Origin: Candidatus Puniceispirillum sp.
Lineage (GTDB): Bacteria > Pseudomonadota > Alphaproteobacteria > Caedimonadales > UBA1908
NCBI GenBank assembly: GCA_013822015.1
Contig: PNJU01000005.1
Coordinates: 1-64,000, forward strand
Reading direction: 5' to 3'
Length of the DNA stretch: 64,000 nucleotides
Shown piece by piece: positions 34,905 through 45,922 of the stretch. The position numbers were made by a program, and so were the translations under genes. Positions within the stretch are counted from its first letter, which is position 1, and each line of letters opens with the position of its first letter. Below the pieces are notes generated by a model, which did no database searches, had not been told where the DNA came from, and saw nothing but the letters and a program-made list of their open reading frames with translations.

Positions 34905-36752
34905 TTAAAGAATGAGGCGGATAAGTGCCAAGACGCAGCGCCCAATCAAAACATAAATAAAATATTTTCCAGCCATGCGTCCAAAGCGCACAAAATTTGA
35001 TTCATTTGCTTTTGCCAGGTTTTTTTGGGCAATCTCTAAACCCTGCGCCGCGGCTTCTTCAAAAAGGGCGATGGCTTTCGTGCGGTCTTTGGCCACCCCT
35101 TTTCCCGTCAGGTAGAGATAGCCCAGATTGTTGATGCCTTGGGAGTCGCCCGCATCGGCGGCCAGGGTGTAATACGCGATGGCTTTTTGGTAGTCTTTTT
35201 TTAGGCCGTGTCCCTCTTCATACATAACGCCAAGGTTTACAAGGGCACTGATATCTCCTTTGACGGCCGCGCGGGAAAAATACTCAAAGGCACGTGCGTT
35301 ATCTTCAGGGACGCCTTGCCCAAAGAAATAGGCGCATCCCAGGTTATAAAGGCCAGTGGGGTGCCCGGCGTCAGCGCCCATACGGTAGTATGCAATGGCC
35401 TTATCCGTGTCCTTTGCGAAACCTTTGCCATTTTCGTACCGATAGCCCAGGTCAACAGCGGCCGCGCTGCAGCCTTTGTGAGCCGCTTCGTGTAGAAGGG
35501 TGGCTTCTTTTTCTTTGTCCTCGGGCACGGCGTCGCCGCGTCCATACATCAGCGCAAGTTCATAAAGGCAGCTCGCACATCCCATATCGGCGCCTTTTTC
35601 AAAAAGCGCGCGCCCTTTTTGAATGTCCCCATCGGGCTCGTAGGTGAGAAGCAGGCCGAGATTAAAAATGGACGGGAGATGGTCAAGGCTTGCCGCACGC
35701 TGGTAGTACGCAAGGGCGCCTTCCTGGTCATGGGGCACGTCAGGGTCGTAACGTTTCATATAAGCCAGATAATGGAGCGCGTCTGGATCATCTTGAGCTG
35801 CCGCTTCTTCCATGAGGGATATCCCTTTTTGGATATCCCTTTCTGCTCCCTCAGCTTCAAAGTACGCGCGTCCTGCCATGAAGACGGCTTCCGGCTCACC
35901 CAGGTCTATGGCACAGGTGTACCAACGAATTGCTTCACTTAGATTTTGCGTGACTTCCAGTCCGTACTCATAATGGTACCCAAGGCGCACGCAGGCGTCT
36001 GCCAGATCGTGCTCAGCTGCAAAGTGCAGCCAGCGCATGGCTTCTTGTGGGTTTTTCTCGACGCCATTGCCCTCCATGAGTTGCGCAAAAACCTTGAAGG
36101 CGGCGTCAGGGTCACCTTGCTCGGCCGCCTTGAGGGCCCAGTTAAAGGAGGCGACGTAGTCAACATCTGTCCCAAGACCATCATAATACATGTTACTCAA
36201 ATTGAGTTGTGAGGACGCGTGTCCACCTTCGGCGTCAATGAGATAATAGTGAAAGCTCTTGGCCAGATCCTGTGGACCACCATCGCCTTGGGCACACATG
36301 TAAGCAAAGTTAAAGTAGGCGTTTTCTTGGCCGGCCAGTGCGGCCTCCTCATAGAGAATGCGTGCGTCCTTTGCTTGTACCTCACCCCCCAATCCCATGC
36401 GGTACAGATACGCCAGTCCACACGCGGCTCCCATGTGGCCCTGTTTGTAAGCTTGGGCGTACCAGTGGCGCGCCTGGACGTAGTCCTGTTCGACGCCCTG
36501 ACCCGTGTAATAAAAATAGCAAGCCAGATTATGCTGGGCCTGCATATGCCCAGTTTCGGCCGCTTTCCTTATCCAGGAAAAAGCAAGTGAGAAGTCTTGG
36601 GGCACGCCATCACCATTGAAATACCGCGAGCCAAGCTCTAGCATTGCCTGCGCGTCGCCGTCCTGTGCGTCAAAGCGTAAAGACGCAATGTCCTCGGGAT
36701 CTTGGTTTGTTTCAGGCAGCGCTGCCATGGCGGTGAGTCTTTTGACGGACAT
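34905..36752 (-). CDS. Sel1-repeat protein with hydrophobic C-terminal tail
   Basis: 615 residues with about 14 Sel1-like repeats (AMLELGSRYFNGDGVPQDF near the start, GINNLGYLYLTGKGVAKDRTKA near the end). There is no signal peptide, but the last 20 residues (KYFIYVLIGRCVLALIRLIL) form a hydrophobic segment that could be a C-terminal membrane anchor. First of the three tandem Sel1 genes, which are spaced by 30 and 33 bp and likely share a transcript. Tail-anchored topology is inference. Confidence 0.93.
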   Translation of the reverse strand: MSVKRLTAMAALPETNQDPEDIASLRFDAQDGDAQAMLELGSRYFNGDGVPQDFSLAFSWIRKAAETGHMQAQHNLACYFYYTGQGVEQDYVQARHWYAQAYKQGHMGAACGLAYLYRMGLGGEVQAKDARILYEEAALAGQENAYFNFAYMCAQGDGGPQDLAKSFHYYLIDAEGGHASSQLNLSNMYYDGLGTDVDYVASFNWALKAAEQGDPDAAFKVFAQLMEGNGVEKNPQEAMRWLHFAAEHDLADACVRLGYHYEYGLEVTQNLSEAIRWYTCAIDLGEPEAVFMAGRAYFEAEGAERDIQKGISLMEEAAAQDDPDALHYLAYMKRYDPDVPHDQEGALAYYQRAASLDHLPSIFNLGLLLTYEPDGDIQKGRALFEKGADMGCASCLYELALMYGRGDAVPEDKEKEATLLHEAAHKGCSAAAVDLGYRYENGKGFAKDTDKAIAYYRMGADAGHPTGLYNLGCAYFFGQGVPEDNARAFEYFSRAAVKGDISALVNLGVMYEEGHGLKKDYQKAIAYYTLAADAGDSQGINNLGYLYLTGKGVAKDRTKAIALFEEAAAQGLEIAQKNLAKANESNFVRFGRMAGKYFIYVLIGRCVLALIRLIL

Positions 36753-36839
36753 GGGTCTTTTCTTGTGGGGTTTGCCTCAAATGGTCACGCTGACCCTAGG
36801 AAATGCACCAAGGTTCTGTCAAGGAAAAAGCACGTTTTC

Positions 36840-37601
36840 TTAGGAGAGGAACTGCTCACGCAAGATGCGCTCGCTCAAATCATGCTCGGGATCAAAAAGA
36901 AGGGTCACGCTTTTTGTGCGGTCTTCTTTAATGTGAACCCGTGCGGCGTTGCGTACCTCAATAAAGTCAGCAACTGCGCTGACCCCTCGCATCTCAGGCA
37001 AAATAATCTCCAGGACAATGTCCGCTTTGTGATTCAAAAGTGCCCCACGCCAGGAGCGGGGACGAAAGGGGCTGATGGGCGTGAGGGCCAGAAGCTTTGC
37101 GTCAATGGGCAAGATGGGGCCGTTGTTGGAGAAGTTATAGGCCGTGCTTCCCATGGGAGTGGAGACGAGAAGGCCGTCACTGATGACTTCTCCCATGCGC
37201 ATAATGCCATCAATCCAAAGGCGAATTTTGGCTGCTTGATGGGTTTGGCGCATGAGTGAGACCTCATTGAAGGCATGGGCCGTGACCCCGCGTCCATCCG
37301 TTGTTATCACGTTCATCAAAAGAGGGTAGATGCGAAAGGGAACGGCGCGCTTGAGGCGTTCAACGAGATCTGCTGCGTGGTAGGTATTCATCAAGAAGCC
37401 CACGTGACCAAGATTCATACCGTAAACGGGCACGTGTGCCATGTGCAAATCATGAAGGCTGTGTAGCATCATTCCGTCACCGCCCAAGACCACAATGAAG
37501 TCAGCGCCTTTGAGGGGTGCTTGTCCGTAGTGCTCTTTGAGTTTTTTGACGGCCACCCCTCCCTTGGGGTGCTTGTCATCGGCAACGAAGTGAATCTTCA
37601 T
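36840..37601 (-). CDS. nadK: NAD kinase
   Basis: 253 residues, the compact length common in alphaproteobacteria. It phosphorylates NAD to NADP in the cytoplasm. Catalytic GGDG at 40-43 (VVLGGDGMMLHSL), a second conserved block STPMGSTAYNFSNNGPI (about 152-168), and NEVSLMR. It starts 12 bp from the end of znuA and is followed by the Sel1 run. Confidence 0.95.
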   Translation of the reverse strand: MKIHFVADDKHPKGGVAVKKLKEHYGQAPLKGADFIVVLGGDGMMLHSLHDLHMAHVPVYGMNLGHVGFLMNTYHAADLVERLKRAVPFRIYPLLMNVITTDGRGVTAHAFNEVSLMRQTHQAAKIRLWIDGIMRMGEVISDGLLVSTPMGSTAYNFSNNGPILPIDAKLLALTPISPFRPRSWRGALLNHKADIVLEIILPEMRGVSAVADFIEVRNAARVHIKEDRTKSVTLLFDPEHDLSERILREQFLS

Positions 37602-37613
37602 CGGTTTTCTTTC

Positions 37614-38516
37614 CTATGACTGTATAGCACAAGTGCATAAATTGTCTGCCAAAGCACGCATCATCTCATCATAGGGGAGGGGCTTGCCTTGGGCAACATC
37701 ATAGCCAAAGGGATCTATGGTCACGGGGCGCAGATGTAGATTTTTGGCAAGCTTGTCTAAGTGGGTCTTGCCCCAAAAGGGCTCGCCCAAAAGGCACGCG
37801 CCTTTGTGGGGCGCGGCTTGTGCCTCAAGGGAACGCAGGCGCCCAAGGCTGAGGCCTTGTTCAGGATCAACGGAAAGTGAAAGGGCGTCCTTTAGACCGT
37901 AAGCGTGGGTGAAGTACCCAAGGGTGTCATGGAGAACGAAAAGGGGGGTATTGGAAAGGGGTGCCAGGGTATGGGCTAGGTCTTTGTCTAGCTTCTCAAG
38001 GCTCTTGCGTACGCGCTCTAGATTGGCCTCGTAGTGGGCGCGGTTTGGGGGATCTAGATCGCTTAGCTTGTGGGCCAGCGCTTCTATGAAGGCGACGGCG
38101 TTGTGGGGATCAAGCCACATGTGGGGGTCAACGCTCTGGTGAGGGTGGTCGTGTTCGCCATTGTGGCAGTGCCCATGTGTGCAGCGACTCTCAAGGGTTT
38201 TAACGCCTTTTTGTGCGGACATGGCGAAAGAGCGGTCGGTGCGTGTGACGTCATAGGGCACCAGAAAAGCCTCCATGGAAGGCCCCACCCACACCAAGAG
38301 ATCCGCGTCTTTCAGGGTGCGTACTTGGGAAGGGGTGAGAGACGCGTCGTGCCCTAAGGAAGGCGTTTGGATGAGAAGGGAAGGTGTGCCTGCGCCCACC
38401 ATCACTTCTTTCGTCAGGCTATAAAGCGGGGCAATGCTGACCGCAACCTTCGGTGCAGCAAGAGCTGCGCCAAGTGGCCATACAAGAGATAACAAAACAG
38501 CAGATAAGCGCATCAT
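37614..38516 (-). CDS. znuA: Zinc ABC transporter substrate-binding protein
   Basis: 300 residues. Signal peptide to about residue 21, then VAVSIAPLYSLTKEVM of the cluster A-1 metal receptors. The His-rich loop at about 114-138 (CTHGHCHNGEHDHPHQ) is typical of zinc-specific members, and VDPHMWLDPHNA carries metal ligands. It binds zinc in the periplasm for delivery to ZnuBC, which are not in the window, so this gene is separated from its permease. The His-rich loop suggests zinc is scarce in the habitat. Confidence 0.95.
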   Translation of the reverse strand: MMRLSAVLLSLVWPLGAALAAPKVAVSIAPLYSLTKEVMVGAGTPSLLIQTPSLGHDASLTPSQVRTLKDADLLVWVGPSMEAFLVPYDVTRTDRSFAMSAQKGVKTLESRCTHGHCHNGEHDHPHQSVDPHMWLDPHNAVAFIEALAHKLSDLDPPNRAHYEANLERVRKSLEKLDKDLAHTLAPLSNTPLFVLHDTLGYFTHAYGLKDALSLSVDPEQGLSLGRLRSLEAQAAPHKGACLLGEPFWGKTHLDKLAKNLHLRPVTIDPFGYDVAQGKPLPYDEMMRALADNLCTCAIQS

Positions 38517-38591
38517 CGTGACACCATGGCAGCAAGCGTATCTTCGGTCAAGAAAATAGCGTCTTGCTGCATATGACGTGGTAACCGTCCA

Positions 38592-38912
38592 TTACTGGCT
38601 TAGGTTTTCTTGATAGTAATCTGGGTTATAATTCATAACAGCCAGCTCACACGCCGCCATGTTTTGGATGTGGCGTGTTTCAAGTTCCGCTTTGGCGGCC
38701 TTCACCCAAGGTGTTGCCTCAAACTTTGCGAGCATCTTCATGGTTTCACAACTGGTAAGAGCGTCATTGCAAAAACGAAGGGTTTCCGGCGCGCTCACTT
38801 GCCCCATGACTTGGGCTAGGATGTCGCAAGAAAATTTGGCGGACAGTGCCATTGGCGCAGCGCAAATGAGTGTGGCCAGTGTGCCTGGCAAAACAAGGTG
38901 CTTGAATGTCAT
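38592..38912 (-). CDS. Small exported protein of unknown function
   Basis: 106 residues. Signal peptide residues 1-25 (LPGTLATLICAAPMALSA). Mature protein about 80 residues, helical, with four Cys (SCDILAQ, RFCNDAL, SCETM, AACELAV) that could form two disulphides. I do not recognise it. Lies alone between znuA and a gene-free stretch. Confidence 0.6.
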   Translation of the reverse strand: MTFKHLVLPGTLATLICAAPMALSAKFSCDILAQVMGQVSAPETLRFCNDALTSCETMKMLAKFEATPWVKAAKAELETRHIQNMAACELAVMNYNPDYYQENLSQ

Positions 38913-39502
38913 GAGGTAACCTCCCTTTTATCTTATGGGGCTCATTCTAGACTAAGAAAGGAAATGAATTCAATCGTGAAGTCTCAAAAACACACTTTTT
39001 GTTTGCATGTGGATGGCAGAATTTTGCACAAAGATTAGATGTTTTCTTCAATAGATGGTGCGATTCCAAGGGAAAAAAGCATGGAGCTGTAAAAATTTCC
39101 GCCCTACAGCTGCGCAGTTCGTTTTTTATAAGTGTGTTATAGTGTGGGACCTCATTTTATTTGTCGTGTGCCCTGTAACCAAAAATGATCTTATTTTATT
39201 GTTTATGAAAAATTCCCCTATTGCCTACCGTATTTTGTTTGGGTCGCTGTTGTGCGGCCATTGCACGACAACATATAAGGTATAGCGACAAAATCTTTAA
39301 GAATTGTTAGTATTCGTGATGTGGACCTTGGTGATTTTCTAATATGCTTTGCTGTTTTGTGAATTGAAGTGTCTAGATGCGTAAATTCGTCTAAACTGAT
39401 GGGCTACAGATCGGTTCAGAAATTCTACGATCCATGGCCCAGTTCTGTTTATGAGGCTGGATATGCGTGTTGGTTAACCCGCATAGCTCAGGCATTCTTC
39501 TT
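38913..39502. other. Gene-free stretch
   Basis: 590 bp of AT-rich sequence without a credible gene. A 25-codon frame from ATG at about 39206 (MKNSPIAYRILFGSLLCG) looks like a lone signal peptide and may be the remnant of an exported protein. Nothing else recognised. Confidence 0.4.
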
Positions 39503-39855
39503 TTAATGGGCTTCAGCAGCTGGTGCGACTGCAGCGCCTCCGGTTGCCTCTGGAGCGGCATCCTTCTTATCAGTGTGTTCGGTTGGGGTGTCAGCTGGCT
39601 TTGCGTCACCTGCACCCTTTTTTTCTCCGGCTTCTTTTTGCTGCTTAACTGCGACTTCTAAGGTTTTTTCCACTTCAGCCAGGGCGCTCTTGACGGCAGT
39701 GAGCTTCTTTATGTTTTGCTGAGCTTTGTCGAGCTCCTGTGTTTGTTGCTTCGTGAGAGGCCCTTCTTGAACTGCATCTATTGTGGCAAATGCTGGTGAG
39801 GACGCAAGAAGTGTCGCGGCAGTAAAGGTGCCCAAGAGTGTTTTTTTGTGATCAT
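39503..39855 (-). pseudogene. Small exported Ala/Lys-rich protein with signal peptide broken at an A7 tract
   Basis: The mature part (from about 39790) is a helical, Lys/Ala/Gln-rich segment followed by a Pro/Ala-rich tail, about 85 residues. The ATG at 39855 has a ribosome site (GGGAG) and begins MITKK, but an A7 tract at 39847-39841 leaves it one base out of frame with the rest. With eight As the product would start MITKKTLLGTFTAATLLASS, a textbook signal peptide. In the sequence as given the only in-frame start is TTG 39835, with no ribosome site. Phase variation by slippage, transcriptional slippage, a true pseudogene or a sequencing error all fit. Confidence 0.65.
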
Positions 39856-40005
39856 TGCTTTTCTCCCTGTGAGTTTTATGCGCATAAGTTGCATACGTTT
39901 CTACAACCCACCTCTATTATGGGCGTCAAATATGGGCGTCAAAATGTTTCAAAAAGTATGAATGAGGCTTACAAAATGTGTGAAAAAGAATTTGTTTTTC
40001 ATGGG

Positions 40006-40569
40006 TTACAATCTCTTAATCATGAGGTGTGTTTCATCGCCAAGAAAGGCGCCACTATTTGGTTGGAAAGTGCCGATCACCTCAAAGCCAGCCTTTCCGT
40101 AGACGTGGGAGGCCTTGGGATTGCGGGTGCTGGGATCAATAAAGAAGGCGCCCACGTCTTGCTGGGTCGCGAAAAAATCCATGAAGGCCATCAGGGTTGG
40201 GGTGGCGTGCCCTTGCCCCACAAAAGTCGGCTCCCCAATGCCAAAGTCAATGCTGAAGGTGGGTGTGTCATCTTGGAGATTTGTCTTCCAAAGGGGAGGC
40301 AAATCATCGTCGTGTTTGACGGGCGCCGTGAGTATAAGAGCGTGGGGCGTCCCGTCCGCATGGCCAATCCAGTAGGTGAAGATGCTACCAAAATAAGAGG
40401 AAGGCTCCTTGCGGCCGTGGGCAAAGCAGCGGATGTCTTCGCGGTGAGCAGGACTGTTGTCCCAGGTTTCCCGCATGTGGGGCGCGTCAAGCCAGGTCGT
40501 CACAAGGCCAAGGTGGGTTGTGTCAAGAAGGCAAAAGGTGTACCTGTGGGGCTTTGCTGGGGTTGACAT
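40006..40569 (-). CDS. GNAT-family N-acetyltransferase
   Basis: 187 residues. The layout (FCLLDTTHLGLVTTWLDAPHM at the N terminus, FSIDFGIGEPTFVGQGHATPTLMAFMDFF in the acetyl-CoA-binding region, then DPSTRNPKASHVYGKAGFEVIG) matches the branch that includes aminoglycoside 6'-acetyltransferases and siderophore/lysine acetyltransferases. The R/Q-x-x-G-x-G/A acetyl-CoA loop is represented by FVGQGHATP. Substrate unknown. Divergent from secG; promoter not assigned. Confidence 0.85.
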   Translation of the reverse strand: MSTPAKPHRYTFCLLDTTHLGLVTTWLDAPHMRETWDNSPAHREDIRCFAHGRKEPSSYFGSIFTYWIGHADGTPHALILTAPVKHDDDLPPLWKTNLQDDTPTFSIDFGIGEPTFVGQGHATPTLMAFMDFFATQQDVGAFFIDPSTRNPKASHVYGKAGFEVIGTFQPNSGAFLGDETHLMIKRL

Positions 40570-40694
40570 GGGCGCGGGGGTCTAAAGAGCACTGCTCTAC
40601 CTCTATCAAAGACAGCATTTACACGCAAGAAAGTCCTGGTCTTTTTGGTTGAATGACCGTACAATGCCGCGAGGTTTTTTAAGATTGCGGGACC

Positions 40695-41165
40695 ATGCAA
40701 ACAGCTCTACTTGTGATTCATATCGTTTTGGCCATCGTCATGATTGCCGTTGTTCTTGTACAAAAAAGTGAGGGCGGCGCCCTGGGTATGGGGGGAAGTT
40801 CCGGCGGGTTTATGACCACGCGCGGGACTGCGAACCTGCTCACACGCACAACGGCTGTTCTGGCGGCATGCTTTTTCTTGAGCACCCTTGGTCTTGCCTT
40901 GGCCTTTAAGGGCGGACAAAAGACAAGCTCTGTTTTGGACGCGCCAGACGAGGTTCGCCACGAGGCGCCCATGGTTCCCGGTGCGCCAGCGCCAGCAGCC
41001 GCGCCTGCCCCAGTTGCGCCCCTGAAGGCGGACGCCGCAACGCCTGCGCCCGCTAAGGAAGAGGCGGCTCCCGTGAAGGAAGCGCAAGCACCTGCAAAAC
41101 AGGCTAAGAAGCAAAACAAAAAGACAGCGTCCAAGAAAGCTGCGAAAGACAAGGATCCCTCTTAA
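40695..41165 (+). CDS. secG: Protein translocase subunit SecG
   Basis: 156 residues. Two membrane helices (about 1-22 and 52-72) flank the conserved [34 protein letters not shown] cytoplasmic loop. SecG assists SecYEG preprotein export. The C-terminal 70 residues are an Ala/Pro/Lys-rich extension, a common alphaproteobacterial feature. First gene of secG-pyrG-kdsA-eno, 28 bp before pyrG. It is directly relevant here because so many encoded proteins carry Sec signal peptides. Confidence 0.94.
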   Translation: MQTALLVIHIVLAIVMIAVVLVQKSEGGALGMGGSSGGFMTTRGTANLLTRTTAVLAACFFLSTLGLALAFKGGQKTSSVLDAPDEVRHEAPMVPGAPAPAAAPAPVAPLKADAATPAPAKEEAAPVKEAQAPAKQAKKQNKKTASKKAAKDKDPS

Positions 41166-41193
41166 GAGAAGCAGAATAGGAGACGGGTTTTTA

Positions 41194-42855
41194 ATGACCT
41201 ATTATATTTTTGTGACGGGCGGTGTGTCGTCATCCCTTGGTAAGGGACTGGCGGCAGCCTCCCTCGGAGCTTTGCTGCAAGAGCGAGGCTTCAAAGTAAG
41301 ACTGCGTAAATTCGAACCCTATATCAACGTTGACCCCGGTACCATGAGCCCCTTCCAGCATGGAGAGGTGTTTGTGACCGATGACGGGGCAGAGACGGAT
41401 CTTGATCTTGGACACTATGAGCGTTTTACGGGCGTGGCCGCGCGTTCCACAGATGCGGTCTCCACGGGCCAGATCTATTCCCACGTGATTTCAAAGGAGC
41501 GCCGTGGTGATTACCTGGGTGCAACCGTTCAAGTCATTCCCCATATTACGGACGCCATCCAAGAGTTTATCGTGCGTGATGTGGAAGAGGACGTGGATTT
41601 CCTCATTACGGAAATCGGCGGCACCGTGGGCGACATCGAAGGGCTTCCCTTCATTGAGGCCATCCGCCAGTTTGCTCACGGTGCGGGCCGCGGCAAGACC
41701 CTTTTCATGCACTTAACCCTTGTGCCTTACATCGCCAGTGCGGCTGAGCTGAAAACAAAGCCTGCCCAGCACTCGGTGAAAGAGCTCCAGCGCATGGGCA
41801 TTCAGCCAGATATTCTCCTTTGCCGTACGGAAAAGCCCTTGCCGGAAAGTGCGCGCCAAAAGCTTGCGCTCTTTTGCAATATGCCGCCTGAGTGTGTCAT
41901 TGAAGCAAGGGACGTTGAGACCACCTATGAAGTACCCATTACTTACTCCCAGGCGGGCCTGGACGAGCAGGTGCTGCGTCGTTTTGGTTTAGAAGCACCG
42001 CGCCCCAATCTTGAGAAGTGGCACACCATTGTGGATCATTTCCGCGCGCCCAAGCGCCACGCATCCATTGCCATTGTAGGCAAATATACGGGTCTTAAGG
42101 ACGCGTATAAGTCCCTGGGAGAGGCTCTCATTCACGCGGCCCTTGCCCATGAGGGTGCGGTGTCCCTGTCATGGATTGATGCCAGTACCCTTGAAAATCA
42201 CGACAGCGCGCTCCCCATGTCAGAGATCGCGCAGCGTCTTTCATCCTTTGATGGGATTCTCATTCCTGGCGGCCACGGCGAGCGCGGCTCTTTGGGGAAA
42301 ATGGCTGCCATCACCTATGCCAGAGAAAATAATATTCCGTGCCTTGGCATCTGCTTGGGGCTACAGCTGTCCGTCATTGAATTTGCAAGGAATGTCCTTG
42401 GCATTAAGGACGCGGTGTCCAGTGAGTTCTCTGACAAAGGCACCCACCTTGTGGGCCTTTTGACGGAGTGGGACAAGGACGGTGTGAAAGAGACGCGCAC
42501 CAGTGGTACACCCCTTGGGGGAACCATGCGCCTTGGCGCGTACACCTGTGACCTTGTGGCGGGCTCCAAGTCCCACGAAGCTTACGGAGCTGCGCGCATT
42601 TCCGAGCGCCATCGCCACCGTTATGAGGTGAATATGGCTTACGCAAAGGACCTGGCGGCAAAGGGCCTTCTGATTTCAGGTGTGTCGCCCGATGGGAAGC
42701 TGCCTGAGATGATTGAGCTCAAGGACCACGCGTGGTTTGTGGCGACACAGGCCCATCCAGAGTTTAAATCCCGTCCCTTTGCGCCACACCCTCTGTTCCT
42801 TGCCTTTGTGGGCGCCTGTTTTGACCATGAACATAAGAAGGAGCGCGCCCTATGA
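41194..42855 (+). CDS. pyrG: CTP synthase
   Basis: 553 residues, full length. Synthetase domain 1-265 ([16 protein letters not shown]-loop, then [27 protein letters not shown]) makes CTP from UTP with ATP; the glutaminase domain from about 290 supplies ammonia (nucleophile in [13 protein letters not shown] with the catalytic His and Glu). Its ATGA overlap with kdsA indicates translational coupling. Confidence 0.98.
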   Translation: MTYYIFVTGGVSSSLGKGLAAASLGALLQERGFKVRLRKFEPYINVDPGTMSPFQHGEVFVTDDGAETDLDLGHYERFTGVAARSTDAVSTGQIYSHVISKERRGDYLGATVQVIPHITDAIQEFIVRDVEEDVDFLITEIGGTVGDIEGLPFIEAIRQFAHGAGRGKTLFMHLTLVPYIASAAELKTKPAQHSVKELQRMGIQPDILLCRTEKPLPESARQKLALFCNMPPECVIEARDVETTYEVPITYSQAGLDEQVLRRFGLEAPRPNLEKWHTIVDHFRAPKRHASIAIVGKYTGLKDAYKSLGEALIHAALAHEGAVSLSWIDASTLENHDSALPMSEIAQRLSSFDGILIPGGHGERGSLGKMAAITYARENNIPCLGICLGLQLSVIEFARNVLGIKDAVSSEFSDKGTHLVGLLTEWDKDGVKETRTSGTPLGGTMRLGAYTCDLVAGSKSHEAYGAARISERHRHRYEVNMAYAKDLAAKGLLISGVSPDGKLPEMIELKDHAWFVATQAHPEFKSRPFAPHPLFLAFVGACFDHEHKKERAL

Positions 42856-43709
42856 GCACCTTGCAGCGCATCACCGTTGGACAAGATACCTCCTCCCCCG
42901 TGACCTTTGCTTCTGATGCGCCACTGGCATTTTTGGCTGGCCCTTGCGTCATTGAAAGCCGAGCCCATGCCCTTGAAATGGCCCATGCCCTCCATGAGAT
43001 TGCGGGACGCCTTGGGGTGGGACTTGTTTATAAAAGCTCCTTTGATAAGGCCAACCGCAGCAGTGTGAAGTCCTTCCGCGGACCCAGCTTCAAAGAGGGC
43101 ATGGAGATCTTGGCCGAGGTGCGTGCAACGTACAGCATGCCCGTTGTGACCGATGTGCACACGGCCGAGCAGTGCGCGCCTGTGGCCGAAGTTGTGGATA
43201 TCCTCCAAATTCCTGCGTTCTTGTGCCGACAGACGGATTTGCTTGAGGCGGCCGCCGTGACTGGCAAGCCCCTCAACGTGAAAAAAGGTCAGTTCTTGGC
43301 GCCTTGGGACATGCAAAATGTTGTGAATAAGGTCACGGCCTTTGGCGGTAAGCTGATGCTGTGTGAGCGGGGCGCGTCCTTCGGGTACAACACCCTAGTC
43401 TCGGACATGCGGGCCCTGCCTATTCTGGCGCGCACGGGATGTCCTGTGATTTTTGACGCGACCCATTCGGTCCAGCAACCTGGCGGGGCAGGGGAGACCA
43501 CAGCCGGTCAGCGTGAGTTTGTGGCCACCCTTGCCAAGGCGGCGGTGGCTGTGGGTGTGGCGGGTATCTTCGCAGAAGTTCACCAAGATCCTGATCACGC
43601 GCCAAGTGATGGGCCAAACATGTTGAAGCTGAAAGATTTTGAGCCCTTCGTGAAACTGCTCATGGCCTACGACGCCTTAGCAAAATCCCCGGAAGCCATT
43701 GCACTTTAA
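42852..43709 (+). CDS. kdsA: 3-deoxy-8-phosphooctulonate synthase
   Basis: 285 residues. It condenses arabinose 5-phosphate with PEP to Kdo 8-phosphate, a precursor of the LPS core. Family marks: [18 protein letters not shown] near residue 32, [11 protein letters not shown] (about 60), [23 protein letters not shown] and [14 protein letters not shown]. It implies the organism still makes Kdo-containing LPS. Overlaps the pyrG stop by 4 bp; eno follows 24 bp later. Confidence 0.97.
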   Translation: MSTLQRITVGQDTSSPVTFASDAPLAFLAGPCVIESRAHALEMAHALHEIAGRLGVGLVYKSSFDKANRSSVKSFRGPSFKEGMEILAEVRATYSMPVVTDVHTAEQCAPVAEVVDILQIPAFLCRQTDLLEAAAVTGKPLNVKKGQFLAPWDMQNVVNKVTAFGGKLMLCERGASFGYNTLVSDMRALPILARTGCPVIFDATHSVQQPGGAGETTAGQREFVATLAKAAVAVGVAGIFAEVHQDPDHAPSDGPNMLKLKDFEPFVKLLMAYDALAKSPEAIAL

Positions 43710-44999
<1,290 letters not shown>

Positions 45000-45000
45000 C

Positions 45001-45714
45001 ATGCTGCCGCGCAGCCTGTCCTCTCCCAACTGTGCCCCGCGCAAGGACGGGACATGCGTGCGCTTTCTTATCATCCACTACACGGCGTGCGATTTGGCTG
45101 AGACACTACGTATTCTCACGGACGGGGTCGGTCCGCGTCCAGTGAGTGCCCACTACGTGATTGCCGAGGACGGTGAGATCTTTCAGCTTGTTCCTGAGGA
45201 AATGGCCGCCTGGCATGCGGGCACCAGTTACTGGGGCGCCTATGAGGGGCTCAACACCTGGTCCATTGGTATTGAACTCGTTAATCCTGGACACGGACCG
45301 AGGTATCATCCGTTTCCCGAGGCGCAAACAAAGGCCCTTCTTGAGCTGGGTGAAGATATCCAAGAGCGCCATAGTATACCGGCTTACCATGTGTTGGGGC
45401 ACGCCGATATCGCACCCACGCGCAAGTCCGATCCGGGGGAGCTTTTGGATTGGGCAAGGCTGGCCTCACGCGGTTTAGGGTGCCATGTGCCCTTCGAGGA
45501 GACCCCGCTTTCCATTGACGAGGAAGGGTGCCAGGAGCTTTTGCGAGGTATCGGATACCACGTCCATGTGACGGGCGAGCGGGATGAGCAGACCACGGCG
45601 GCTCTGCGCGCCTTTGCCTACCGCTGCGCCCCCCGTTGCATCCATGACCCCTGGGACGGGCGCGTCATGGCAACCCTTTCGTCCTACCACGCCCGCGTTC
45701 ATGAGGGGCTTTAA
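45001..45714 (+). CDS. N-acetylmuramoyl-L-alanine amidase with peptidoglycan-binding domain
   Basis: 237 residues. Amidase_2 domain about 20-160 with zinc ligands in FLIIHYTA, SIGIELVNPGHG and GHADIAPTRKSDPGELLDW. C-terminal PG_binding_1-like three-helix domain about 170-230 (EGCQELLRGIGYHVHVTG, ALRAFAYRCAP). It cleaves the bond between MurNAc and the stem peptide; domain order is like AmiD, but no signal peptide is visible at this start, so a cytosolic AmpD-like recycling role is possible. One bp after the eno stop, so probably co-transcribed. The next 200 bp hold nothing recognised. Confidence 0.92.
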   Translation: MLPRSLSSPNCAPRKDGTCVRFLIIHYTACDLAETLRILTDGVGPRPVSAHYVIAEDGEIFQLVPEEMAAWHAGTSYWGAYEGLNTWSIGIELVNPGHGPRYHPFPEAQTKALLELGEDIQERHSIPAYHVLGHADIAPTRKSDPGELLDWARLASRGLGCHVPFEETPLSIDEEGCQELLRGIGYHVHVTGERDEQTTAALRAFAYRCAPRCIHDPWDGRVMATLSSYHARVHEGL

Positions 45715-45922
45715 GGATTGGCGCATTTCGCGTTCTGCGGCACTATGTGAATGGCGAGAATGATCTGAATTTTTTCTACAATCCCCATGCAGGTCTTAAA
45801 AGATCGGTGTGAGCAGAGGTAGGCTCAGACCATCTGACTATCGTGACACACCTCAGGATATGGGCCGCTGAATAACGCAGCCCATCTTCCCAAGGCGCAT
45901 CGTTGTGATGTTTGCCGTTTGC

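Noticed and set aside
39055-39285. A plus-strand open frame of 76 codons in the gap after the 38592 gene
   Set aside because: No ribosome site, no domain, unusual composition; it lies in an AT-rich stretch and looks like a chance frame.
39206-39286. 25-codon peptide resembling a signal sequence (MKNSPIAYRILFG)
   Set aside because: Too short to stand as a gene; noted as a possible remnant inside the gene-free stretch.
45715-45922. Possible small RNA between the amidase and the LRR gene
   Set aside because: No convincing paired arms, promoter or terminator could be made out, and it matches no RNA family that I recognise.
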